Part shown: in pieces, positions 53,746-64,000 of the stretch
Layout of the letters: each line of letters starts with the position of its first letter
Position numbering within the stretch: the first letter of the stretch is position 1
Assembly: GCA_026545225.1 (NCBI GenBank)
Contig: CM048848.1
Location: forward strand, 18,155,353-18,219,352
DNA from: Cornus controversa
Lineage: Eukaryota > Streptophyta > Magnoliopsida > Cornales > Cornaceae
DNA length: 64,000 nucleotides
Direction: 5' to 3'
Translations under genes and position numbers: made by a program
Notes under the pieces: generated by a model
Told to the model about the DNA's origin: nothing
Databases searched by the model: none
The model's input: the letters and a program-made list of their open reading frames with translations, nothing else

Positions 53746-54676
53746 ATCTATGAAGTTAGATTCTTGGTTTTGGCTCCAAGAGTATTTAGGAATGTACCTT
53801 TTTGTGCTACTGAACCTGTGCTGATGATTGGTGTTGTTGGACTTGACTGAAGTTGGTTGAACATCTTCTACAACATCTCAATCTGTGCTTTGCTGAAGGG
53901 TGCAGCTTCGGTTGTTGGTTGGTCATCTGTAGTGGCTGCTAGACCACGACCTTCTCTATCCTGAGATGGTCTATTTGGTTTCCAGTCGGCTAGCTTTCCA
54001 TGAATTTTCCAGCATGTCTCTTTGGTATGTCCAGGCTTGTGATAGTGATCACACCAAGGCTTGCCTTTGCGAGTTCAATTGTCACTGGTGGGATTCATTC
54101 CACGAGTTGCAAGAGCCGAACTTTCTGGAATATTTGCAGTGCTTTGATTTCCCATCATGATCTTCTTCCTGCTTTCTTCTCGACACACCTTTGGAGAAAG
54201 CTTCCCGGATTGAGGGTAAAGGCCTCTTCCCGAATACTCTCCCCCTAACTTCATCAAGGTTTTTGTTTAGACCAAGTAGGAATTTTGAGACTCTCTCCTT
54301 CTCGACTATTTTCCTGTATTTAGCTGTGTCCCCAGGGCAATCCCAATCAAGTTCTTCGAAGACATCCAATTTGTTGCAAAAAACAGGTAAGAGTGTTATA
54401 GTATTGTGTGATGGAGAGATCCCCTTGTTGCAAATCATGGAGACTGCTTATAATCTCTAACAGTTCTGTTGTATTGTCGTTGTCGGAGTACGTCTCCTTC
54501 GCTGCATCCCAAACTTCTTTTGCGGTTCCATAGAACATGAAATTCTGCCCAATTTCATTGTCCATGGTATTAATCAACCACGACATTACCATATTATTTT
54601 TAGATCTCCAGGTTCGGAATTTTGGGTCTTCCTTCTGTGGGGTTACAATAGCGCCTGTGAGGTAGTCGTCTTTTCC
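53746..54676 (-). pseudogene. Copia gag, 5-prime truncated
   Basis: Reads RTWRSKNNMVMSWLINTMDN, then IGQNFMFYGTAKEVWDAAKE and LHDLQQGDLSITQYYNTL, then (shifted) KFLLGLNKNLDEVRGRVFGK, the UBN2 / Copia gag family. A zinc knuckle follows at about 53990-54060, CDHYHKPGHTKETC, with the second Cys replaced by Tyr. The start is cut off at 54676. Frameshifts lie near 54350-54430 and near 54080. Confidence 0.88.
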
Positions 54677-55380
54677 TTTAAATAATATCATTCAGCCAAA
54701 CAAGGCCTTACTTAGTGAAATTCCAAAAATGACCTCGAAGGGGTTTTAGTGCTAATTCTCAATATGAGGGGGCTGTCATGATAAGAATGTGATACAACAA
54801 TGTAATTCATACTTAGGAATGATTAAATGGCTGTAGAAATACTCAAAATGCCCTTCTAATAGAGGATGGACTAAAACATCCCCAGAGGTTTCTTTTGACA
54901 TTAAAACTTGGGCAAACAAGCTCATGGGCCTCATGGACCATCGTATATCCTTCTTTGTTATTTGAATAGGCACGACCTAGAGACTGTTAAACATGATCTC
55001 AACATAAAGATACAATGGTTTTTCAATACTGGGAAGTAGCTAATATACTATATGAACCAATTTTTTATGGGATTCTTATCACTAACATAGAATTAAGACA
55101 GTCAATTAAGCAACCAACATAGAGTGTCTTTTCCCTCTAGAGTGAGTAATGTCTACTTCTCGATCTGCTCTTGAGTTGTACATTCTATCCAATGCCCATC
55201 TGGGCATAAAACTGGCTTCCTCTATTTTTCTTTTTCTTTTCTTTTTTCGGTAATTAAAGTGAGCTTAGGCTTTTCTTTGTGTCAATCGTTGGCAGTAATT
55301 CACTTCGAAAATTTTAATGAAATATAATTTTGAAATTCTTTTATCTTTTACTAATTTAAAAAGATTGTATTTGCAATGAA
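54677..55380. repeat. 3-prime flank of the F-box copy D
   Basis: Begins taaataatatcattcagcc, exactly as at 19796, and follows 19796-20490 closely. The abrupt start inside a Copia gag marks a rearrangement breakpoint. Confidence 0.6.
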
Positions 55381-55389
55381 AAAAAAAAG

Positions 55390-55640
55390 GATCTAGACAT
55401 CCTACCTGGGGCATAACCCCACAATAGTAGAGCAACATGAAAATCAAAATAGCAAGAACAGCCAACAAATGAGCACTCACTATGGAAACCGCTGAACCCA
55501 CCATGAACAGCTGAGAATGCAAAAGAGACACCAACACAACTGCCAAGATATCGAAAAGATCTAGAGATATATCGAGTGGCATATTCCAATATCCAAGGGC
55601 TTCTCGTTTGAAGGAGTATTAGCAACAGACAAAGTGCACA
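55390..55640 (-). pseudogene. Unidentified hydrophobic peptide, copy D
   Basis: Reads MPLDISLDLFDILAVVLVSL, then LHSQLFMVGSAVSIVSAHLL, then diverges from copies B and C and runs past their stop position because of small indels. Confidence 0.35.
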
Positions 55641-55849
55641 AGAGTCTATTTTTAAAAGTCGATTAGACCAGAATTATAAGAATTATTTCAAAGTAAAAAA
55701 TGACTATTTTTGAAAAATGTGGAGTAGAGGAAATGCTCTTTAACTGGAGTTGGAATCCCTTTGATACAGCTAGCTTCCAATGGAGTTGGCAAACAAATAA
55801 AACAGTTGTTCATAACTACATCACCCCATGGTTTGTTCTTCGAACACAT

Positions 55850-57101
55850 TTCTTCCTCCATTGACTAAAACTAAGCTTTTCTTAGTTAAAATATACTTGA
55901 TTTCTTGGGTTCCAAGCTCGTAGAGGAACAACTTCCCAAAGTGATTGGTTAAAGGAAACTAACCATTCTTCCAAAATCCCAACGGTTGATATATTTCTGG
56001 AAAAGAGCCAAAAGATAGTAGTCTAGTCCTGGATTGTTCAACACCAAATTCGTTCATCACCCACATCTCAATGGATTGTCGTCCGACTTGTGGAGTGTAA
56101 ACAATCAGTGCAATGGAGTCATCAAAAGGCACAATAGCCCTTGTAAACCTATCCTTTCCCACAAAAGCTCCATAATATGATGGCACTGGTGTGATTAAGA
56201 AGACTTCATCAGACACATCAAATGAAAGGATGACGCCACCCATGTCTTTGACCACGGTCCACTAGCAGATGATCCTATTGTTGGTACATACTGAGCTCCA
56301 GGATTGGTACCTTATTTTAGGTAGTACACTGATATCTAATTTTCTCCAAGAATTGGTATTTAAGTTGTATATCTCAACTTGGCAACCCTTCCTGTAGGAA
56401 CCATATGATTTACAACGCACGATTTGTACAACCTTAAAGTCGTTAGTTCTTGAATCAAAACCCAATCTAACATTAGCTTTGGTATACCAACGAGTATGGG
56501 GCGGACGGGGTACGCCAGATACCGTTAGAATCTTCAACTCTCTAATTGCAGGGTTCCATAGAGCAATGTTATCTGGTGGAGAACCATACAAGCAAGCTAT
56601 GCCACGACATGAACCAAAGAGCATGTGAATGCAACCGTAGAGCTCGCAATTTAACAATGATGAGAAATCAAATTTATCAACAGAAATCACAGCAGAGGCA
56701 TTGAGCTTATCATAATAATAATAATAATAATAATAATTATTATTATTATTAGTATTGTTATTATTGTTATTATTATTATCAATTGAGATCAAGGATAAGA
56801 TGAGATCTTTGCTGTACATGGGGCCCACAACGAGTTGGTCAAAAGAATTGTAATTGAACAAGTGCTTTTAGATAAAACTAGGGTTTGTGATTAGAGTGTG
56901 CCATGATTTGCAGACACACTTGAATCTCTTGAGAGATTTCACAGGAAGTCTTGATAGAATTTCAATCAACAAATCATCATGAAGCAAAGATATAATTTTT
57001 CTTCTTCTTCTTATATTGGATCTATAGATATTTTTAGATTTCCCCTTCTTTTCTTTCCAATTTAGATTTGTTTGTAATAATGATGTTTCTTCTTCTTTCA
57101 C
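55850..57101 (-). pseudogene. F-box/FBA pseudogene, copy D
   Basis: Same layout as copy A: F-box exon part at 56868-57101 ([20 protein letters not shown]), the shared TAA after NPSFI, then KHLFNYNSFDQLVVGPMYSK, the Asn/Tyr tract, and the FBA domain without the copy A frameshifts (IALWNPAIRELKILTVSGVP). A private nonsense change (TGC TAG where copy A has TGC TGG, at about 56262) splits the FBA domain. At the end WKNG is followed by a stop at about 55957 where copy A reads on (QFPLTNH). Confidence 0.9.
56713..56780. repeat. Self-complementary AAT/ATT trinucleotide tract in F-box copy D
   Basis: About eight taa units are followed by about five att units and the same interrupted tail as copy A; shorter than in copy A. 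Confidence 0.9.
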
Positions 57102-58309
57102 ATTGCGAGGCTAAACACGAGAAGGAGACCAACGTGATGAACAGAAGAAGAAGAGCAACAAGCAGGCAATAACACTTGAAGAAGAAAGAAATAGCAAAAA
57201 ATTACACACCTGTAGACTTCCCAAGGACACATCCCACATCTTCCCCACCATCCGATTTGCTTTAATGATAAAACCAAACTTCGTGCGTGTATAAATTATT
57301 GTTAATGTGAAACACAGAGGTGTCCTCTGATTCAAGCCTGAATTTTGCTATATCAAAGGAGAATTTTACAGGAGACGTGAAAATTAGAGAGAAGAAAGAA
57401 GAATGAATTATTAAATAAGGTTAAAATAAAGACGGTTTAAAGGAGGATGATCCTTCGCGGGAGTCCCAAGTCCTATACAGTTTGTGATTAGTATAGTAGC
57501 AATATACATAGCTGTACCAAATTTTTATCAACTTTAAATTCAAGTGCAATTCAACTTAGGATTCCTAAAGTGAGTCAACACTAACACTTGAATTGGGATC
57601 CAACTAGGACTCTTGTTAGTTAAGAGACGTCATCTATTATAAATAAAGGAAAATTTTAATTTTTGTCTAGTTAGAGAGTCAAAACTACAAATACATCAAA
57701 TACCAAATAAAGAAAAATTTTAATTTTTGTCTAGTTAGGGAGTCAAAACTACAAATACACCAAACACCAAAAACTATTGCATCAAATACCTACATAACAA
57801 AAGTATTTACAAATACGTCAACTTTCACTTTTCATTTATCTAGATTGTCTAAGTTACCCTTCACCACCTCGTTATAATATTACCTTATTACCCTCAAAAT
57901 GTCAAATTACCCCAATAAATCAACTTTCAATTTTACAGTCAACCTATTCTTTATCTCTAGTTCGTCAACTCATTCTCTCTCTTTCTCTATCCAGATCGTC
58001 TTTGAAGAAACGCTCTTCTCCGGCTACCACTGGCGAACCACAAAAACTTCTCACATCACTCATCTCTCTCTCTCTCTCTCATCACTCACTCATCTCTGTA
58101 CTCAACGTTCCAAAACACGAAAGCTCTACGCTCAACAAAATCACAGAAGTTGAAAAGAAACCCTAATCAATGCAATCTTATATTCATTCTACAAGAACAA
58201 GAGTAATTATAAAAATAATTTATCCATCAAAATCAAAATTAATGGTACAACTTTTATTTCTGTCCTAGTTATACAATCAATGCATAAATTAGAGCGTCCC
58301 CAAATTAAA
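57102..58309. repeat. CT-rich array block, copy 4
   Basis: Aligns with 22221-23432 almost base for base; (ct)n at 58064-58080. Confidence 0.6.
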
Positions 58310-59052
58310 ATGATCGGAAGTGCAGACTTGAATGATGAAGATATCGCCATCTTCACGCCTTAGCTCATCCTGTAATTGTCACAAAATCGCCTTTGTATAT
58401 CTTTCTTTGCTCCAGACTACCCTTAAAAATCCGCCCTTTCTCTCCTTTTTAATCACGATCTAGGTTGAGAGGGGCATCTGTCACCCCAAAGGGGCATCTG
58501 CGCCCATGGAGGCCGCACCTGTGCCCTTAGAGGCTGCATCTGCGCCCATAAAGTGTATATCTGTGCAAATAGAGGCACATCTGCACCTTTGTGGTAAAAA
58601 GGTATATTAAACGTCCGTTTTAGAATTGTTTGTGAAATATGAAAAGTTCCAGAATTGAATTTTCTTCAACCTTTTTGAAGTTTGGGTCATTTTAACAATC
58701 GAATATGAAGTTATGACAAGAATACCAAAATGGGTTCAGAACTTTCTGGGCCTGAATTAGCCTAGTCTTCAATGTGAATAGGCCCATGCTCATTTTCGTC
58801 ATTTAAACTCATTTCCGGCCCACTTCTTTAGTCCATTTAACTTGGATCTTCAATATAAAATTGCCCAATGAATCTTTGATGTATCTTCTCTCTTATTGAA
58901 GTGCTAAATAATCTAAATTGATTGAATTTGCGAAAAAATTATTGAAATCAACAAGAGCAAGAAAATAACATAAAAATACCAATGTAAACAAAATTAAAGA
59001 ATTAACATATGCAATTAAAGAGGCTTAAATGTGCAACATTTGGCGCTTATCA
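58310..59052. repeat. LTR-derived repeat block, copy 6
   Basis: Aligns with 23433-24199, with a shorter GC-rich tandem repeat (58470-58595). Confidence 0.6.
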
Positions 59053-59625
59053 CACATATTCACTGAGTGATTTAGGATGTCTCTATTTGCTTGATCAACT
59101 GTTCAAAGACTGCTTCAGAGATTTATTCTTGATCAAGTTACAGGATTATTTTCTTCTACAAATGTTCGTTGGTGAGGAAGGAGAAGAAGATCGCACTACG
59201 AAGGGGGCAAAATACTTGTTGAGTGTTCGTGTTCTTCCGGTTACCCTTCTGCAAGGATTGAGACGTTAGCCGGGAGTCTACAGCAATTGGACAAGGGAGT
59301 CGCAAGAGCAAGCCTGAGGTGTTCCGCATTAAGTTCTTGTCAGAGTGCAGTGGGTGTGAGTATGGGACCAATTCTGTTGTACCTTGTTTTGACGATAGTG
59401 GATTTGGTTCTCCGGGGTTACACAGCCTCACCCGTGATTTTTTCCCGGTCTAGGTTTTTAACGTATATCTGGTGCATTCGTTTACTTTACTGGACTTTAT
59501 TTATTTACTTGCTCTGTGAGATTGCTTAGATTTTAATTGGATTTAAATTTAGATAATTTGAAAGATTAAGCAAAAAGCGAGTAAATTTAATCACCCCCTC
59601 TAGGTTTTAAATCTAACTTTCGCAT
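59053..59625 (+). repeat. Copia-LTR-like block, copy 4
   Basis: Aligns with 24200-24760 and ends in aatcaccccctctaggtttt. Confidence 0.5.
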
Positions 59626-59641
59626 CCGCTTCTGCAACGTG

Positions 59642-59886
59642 CAACTCACAACTAGAGGGTGTCTAGCCCCAGAATGGTTATTGAATCTAGAGATTAATGA
59701 AAAGGCGGATGTCTACAACTATGGGATTGTTCTGCCGGAATTACCGACACGGAAGAGTACATATGGTTCCTCCTGAATGAAGCCCAAGAGAATGGGTACA
59801 ACCATATTGTAGGATGGGTGTGGCAAAAGATTAAGCATAGAAGGCTCATGAAGGTGATTGATCCAAAACATGCTTTTACAGAAAAT
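59642..59886 (+). pseudogene. Receptor-like kinase exon fragment, copy 4
   Basis: Reads QLTTRGCLAPEWLLNLEINE, then KADVYNYGIVLPELPTRKST, with a stop after TYGSS. In a shifted frame it continues YNHIVGWVWQKIKHRRLMKV. The APE motif is kept. Confidence 0.75.
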
Positions 59887-60593
59887 ATTTTTCTAATACT
59901 CATGAATTTTTAGCACCAACTAAGTTTGAAACTCTTTCTTCATTTATTAATACCGAAAATGCATTTGTTGTAGTCTATGAATTATTACCTATGGCTTCCA
60001 CTATAGCTGCAAAAGTTCTGAGTTTATGTAATGGGTATTGCAGCAGTAAGCTAGAAAGCTCCTCAACCAAACATTTAATTACAGATTTTAGGAAACAAAC
60101 TATAAATGTTCTTCCTTCCTCCCATGATGGGTTGTTCTTTTTTAATCCTTGTGAACTCATGGGTTGTTCCCGTTCGCAATAGCAAGAATTTTCAAAAAAA
60201 AAAAATTTAAAAAGAAGAATAAAAAAAGGTGTAAATATCTTATTTGATGGATATTATTTGAAAAAAGAAATAATAATCAATAAAGAGAGAATTGTAGTCA
60301 ATAAGGTAGTTTTAAAACCCAATCTAGGGATTTTCCAATATAGACGTTTTGCCAATAAGCAAATTCTTACTAGTAAGTGATTAAAATGAAAGGGAACACT
60401 TATTTTAAAATGTCCAAACAATCTATAAACTAATGGGACTCCAGATCACCAAGCAAACTCGAAACTAAATCTTTTATGCTCAAGACTCTGTCCTTCATTT
60501 GATTGATATTAAGTGAAACTGATCTTGCTTGACACTCTTTGACAATATGCTACAGTGGATAGTTCTGATATTAGTGCAACATTAATAATATCC
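59887..60593. repeat. Spacer between kinase fragment and SINE, unit 6
   Basis: Second copy of 44470-45194. Confidence 0.45.
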
Positions 60594-60715
60594 TTGAGGT
60601 GGACCCTGGAGCAATGGTGTAACTTGGAGATCACAAGTTCGAAAGCGAAAACAACATCTCCATACGGAGGTAAGGTTGTGTACATCTGACTATTCCAAAC
60701 CCCGCCCGTTTTAAG
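60594..60715 (+). mobile_element. Au-like SINE, copy 3
   Basis: Same element as 45195-45316, slightly more diverged (gcgaaaacaacatctcc, tacggaggtaaggttgtg). Confidence 0.75.
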
Positions 60716-61528
60716 TATATTGAAGAACCTAGAGGGGGAGGGGGTGAATAAGTTCTGTCCAATTTGAGTCTTTAATGCTTTAAGTATGGCACACACAATC
60801 TATAAAACTTGACATAGTGATTTATTGAGAAAAACCTTAATGTGGGGTAAAAAACCGCTTGGCCCTCAGGCCCGAACTCATCTGCACTATGTCTCAAAGG
60901 GTAGTACAGTAATCTTCCAATCACTGTCTCACTCACCTAACTCACCACATAGCCACTCCAACTCTCAACCCAGTTCACAGCCTCCCTAGGCCTGAACCAC
61001 TCTCACCAATCCTCATAACAGCTTTTCCGCTCTCAGCCCAGCCCAGGCTTCCCAAGCTATCTCTCACCACAATCACTCACACTCCCCCTATCCAAAGTAT
61101 CCCTATACTTGGACTATACATAGTGAATGTGGAGTCAGTTCAATGTTATAAAGAGCAACTCTTCAAGCCTTGATTGTCAATCTTTAAAATCTTGTTTGAT
61201 GATGACACGACCACTTGAATTCTTGATAGATAATGACCCTTAAACTCCAGCAGTGATAGGCTTCAATATGTACACCCTTGAGTGTAGCTACAAATAACTT
61301 GTAGAAGCCCGCTCTTTCAATAAACCTCCTTTTTAGCCATTTAGACTTCCGTTTAGCTTTGTATATTCTCTTTAAAAGCTTCTTATGATATTTTAGACCT
61401 TGTACATGTTCTTAATCTTGATAAGAATATAGCTAGAGTAGACTTTTAGTAGCACAAATATAAAGGATGCAAGTAAAGCAATTTGCACTCAAAGAAACCA
61501 AAGTCAGCATGCATTTTTAGCAAATATA
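60716..61528 (-). repeat. Probable antisense retrotransposon leader/LTR fragment, copy 2
   Basis: Aligns with 45317-46131 and ends at tttagcaaatata, the insertion site of the second Pack-type element. Confidence 0.4.
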
Positions 61529-62640
61529 GGGCCCGTTTGGATGGGTGTTTTGATATTGGTTTTTGTTTTAGCAAATAAAATAACATGTGTTGTGTTATTT
61601 TAATGTTTTGAATATTAATTGACAACGTGTTTGGTAACATTGTTGTGTTTCATGATTTACAAAAACAGAAAATGCCTAACATGTTTGGTAACGTCAATGC
61701 GTTATAAAAAATTTGAAACCAAAACACTGAAAACACGTTTGGTAGCTCCAATTGTTTCCAAAAAAATTTGAAACACAAATTGAAGCTTGAAAAGAATAAG
61801 CAACATAACAAACATCCCAAGCGAAACTTAAAGATCATTCTCATACAAAAAAGAAATAGTTGTGCTAAACTTTTTCTTGAGAATCATATGCTTGAAATTA
61901 GTAAAATCAAACTCACCGAAAAACAGTGTCTAGTGAATTGGTCTCTCAATAAGAACCCACGAGAATGATATAAATAATGTTTCCTTATATAGAGTATTTT
62001 ACCTACTTCGTTAATCACAAGCAAGGCCAGCCCAATCAAACTCACTGAAAGAAGCTTGTTTTGTTCTAAAAGATTCTAGGGAGATAATCTTGATCACAGA
62101 AAAGTACCTCCACGAAATCAAATGAAAGAAAATATTTAAACAGGGGACAAAACTTTAACAGACGCCCTTCTCGCCAAAGTTGCAAAGCAAGACAATTCAA
62201 TCAAAATAACAGAGAATTTATGAATCAAATCATTACCTTCCAAAACAACAAATCCAAAAAAATAATAATAATAAGTGAAGATCATCAACATCCTACAACT
62301 GTTAACAAAACCATGTGTTCAGAAATTATCATAATCAAACGAAATGGACTATATACCCAAACTAATAGCAAAAGCCAAATTGACAAACTCTGTAAAGATA
62401 TGAAATTAGAACCCCATAATCAGATTCAAATCATAGCCAATAAACAATTGAACACAAAACATATCCTCTCAATTGAATAATAAATTTCCAATTCATTTCT
62501 TATATCTAAAACGCAATAACAATTCCAACCATATACAACACCAGAAAAATCAAGCTCCGAGAAATCCAATTCTAGTAATTTCCAAGTATTTTACAAGAAT
62601 GAAGCCAATAAATCAAGAATGACTTGTGCTGGCAACTTCA

Positions 62641-62766
62641 TCAATCCTCGAACAGCAACTAATCACCATGATTGTGAACCTTCTTGGACGGATCTTTGTC
62701 TTTTCAGTCGTCATAGTCGATGTCGTCCTCGTCAAAGGGCTTTTCTTTGTGGAAAATGCAGCATTT
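62641..62766 (-). pseudogene. PPP1R11-like captured exon, second copy
   Basis: Reads KCCIFHKEKPFDEDDIDYDD then TGA. It keeps the acceptor cattgctcag. One stop fewer than in the first copy, so it is closer to the captured source gene. Confidence 0.85.
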
Positions 62767-63497
62767 CTGAGCAATGAAAGTTAGACATTAGGTGAAAGAA
62801 ATTAATATGCTATAAAAAAGTAGTTTTCATGAGCAATGTAATGCTATGCGCCTTGTGCATTCTCCCAAGCACATTCACACCAATAATAGTGGATCATCTT
62901 AACATCCCTGATAAACTAACTTTTTTTCCCATCAAATCAATTTTCATTGGGCTCCATTATTTCCAGAGAACTTAAATCAGGAAAGGGTTGCATTTGGTTG
63001 CATCATGGAATCATACACTATAAAGCTAACATCTCAATGCCATAGAACTTGAAGCAAGACCTAATATTAGGTTCATGAGACTCTGTACATGTAATATAGT
63101 ATTCACAAAAAGAAAAACTAAACACCGAATCTTACTAAATTTGTATCATACATCAGGATCATCTTTTATATGCACCATATAGTAGACTTAAATTCATAAC
63201 GATTTCCCAAAGATTAACATTGATCGGTGGGAAAATAATCCAACTTACCTTTCTATGGAGGTAGGACGTTTCCAAACAGATTCAACAAAAAGTAATATTT
63301 TTATCCATGAAATTACACATTGATCTTAGATTAAATTTGTTATTATCTCATTCATTGCAAGAATAGAGTGCAGTGGTCTCTTTTTACCTTTCCTTGATGA
63401 AAAATATGGTACAATCAATGGCATTCACAAATTTGGTACAATAAGATGCCACTATCTCAAGATAAAATGAATAGACAACTCAGTTTAAGTTTTGTAC

Positions 63498-64000
63498 CTG
63501 TATTAGATCAACCAAACTTTTATGACAACCTGCCAAAGAAGATGCACTTTGTCCGAACATGAGTGCACTACTAATTTCTTCCAAATCATTTGAAGCTTGC
63601 TGAGGTGACTTATCACCCTCTGGCACCTCATTATGAGTTGGCATACAAGGTGTTGATTCTCCCTTGAGATAGTGGGTGGAGAAAGCCTCGGGTTCAAGTT
63701 AACATTTGCATAGTAGTACGCAAAATAGGCTGGATCAGAGCGTAATTGTTTCTGAGACTCACAATTTTCAATAGCACTGTTTAAACTTGATAAGCTTGAA
63801 CTCAAACTATAGTTCTGTTGAACCATAAGGTTCCCAAAAGCTGCTCCATACTTGAAGGTGCACTACCGCTTCGATTTGGAACCATGTTTCGTTGATCTAC
63901 GTGAAATCTGTGCCTTTTCAGAAGCAATCCCAACTCATATTCTGCTGCGTTATTCAATGGTGATACAAATGTTGTAATATCCTTGGAAAAGGACCATTTT
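63498..64000 (-). pseudogene. Pumilio captured N-terminal exon, second copy (partial)
   Basis: Same exon as 27120-27651, reading [20 protein letters not shown], then [20 protein letters not shown], closer to the family consensus (SDPAY, NPRL) than the first copy. The frameshift after SSME is shared, so it predates the duplication. The start lies near or beyond the window end. Confidence 0.88.

Larger units (their letters stand above)
49803..54676 (-). mobile_element. Copia-type LTR retrotransposon, 5-prime truncated and decayed
   Basis: On the minus strand the order is gag, protease, integrase, reverse transcriptase, RNase H, polypurine tract, LTR: the Copia order. The left end keeps a 320-bp piece of the 3-prime LTR; the right end is cut inside gag at 54676, where another F-box unit starts. 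No 5-prime LTR and no target duplication remain. Many stops and frameshifts are present, and a 249-bp element is inserted in the reverse transcriptase. It separates F-box copies C and D. Confidence 0.92.
61529..64000 (-). mobile_element. Pack-type DNA transposon, second copy (runs off the window)
   Basis: Starts GGGCCCGTTTGGATGGG after the same caaatata site and follows 25161-27630 with few changes. It contains the PPP1R11-like exon (62641-62766) and the Pumilio exon (63498 onward). Offsets change from 36368 to 36378 through a 10-bp insertion near 62995. The right terminal repeat lies beyond the window. Confidence 0.9.

Overview
This is nuclear DNA of a flowering plant, most likely a eudicot. 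The evidence is AT-rich DNA, spliced plant gene fragments with normal GT/AG borders (A-type cyclin, plant signal peptidase I, Pumilio, LIFEGUARD, F-box, receptor-like kinase, NAC), Copia and LINE elements, and plant SINEs and MITEs. The species cannot be told from the sequence. Almost nothing looks like a complete working gene: the window is an accessory, duplication-rich region of gene fragments and nested transposons.

Left part (1-15145). A NAC-type transcription factor reading frame lies at 321-1499, without the first NAC subdomain and with a tandemly repeated C-terminus. It is followed by a decayed LINE (2940-5190), a tRNA-type SINE with clear target duplications, a second small NAC fragment joined to SINE sequence, a hAT-like MITE with a perfect 8-bp target duplication (8332-8887), an LTR remnant (11225-12075) and a scrambled signal-peptidase-I pseudogene on the minus strand (12991-14340).

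Right part (15146-64000). This is a degenerate array of about five to six related units. A full unit reads, left to right: an LTR-derived repeat with a GC-rich minisatellite; a 36-bp GGAATTC-rich minisatellite; an unidentified conserved block; an F-box pseudogene (minus strand); a CT-rich block; the LTR-derived repeat again; a Copia-LTR-like block; a receptor-kinase exon fragment (plus strand); and an Au-like SINE block. The units differ by deletions and insertions. A segment carrying four exons of a CYCA1-like cyclin occurs twice, about 99% alike by eye (15146-19882 and 33435-39606). F-box copies lie at 20936-22220, 33099-33418, 49205-49801 and 55850-57101; every one is broken.

Insertions into the array. 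The most striking is a 5.2-kb element (25161-30397) with about 43-bp imperfect terminal inverted repeats and an ATA duplication. It carries minus-strand exon fragments of three unrelated host genes: LIFEGUARD/BI-1-like, Pumilio and PPP1R11-type phosphatase-1 inhibitor. This is a Pack-type gene-capturing transposon. A second copy starts at 61529 and runs off the window. Two 1.4-kb solo-LTR-like insertions with 5-bp duplications (28036-29428 and 34509-35937) belong to one family. A 5-prime-truncated Copia element (49803-54676, minus strand) is itself interrupted by a 249-bp TG...CA element.

No tRNA, rRNA or CRISPR array was seen. Identities rest on reading protein motifs by eye; no database search was possible.
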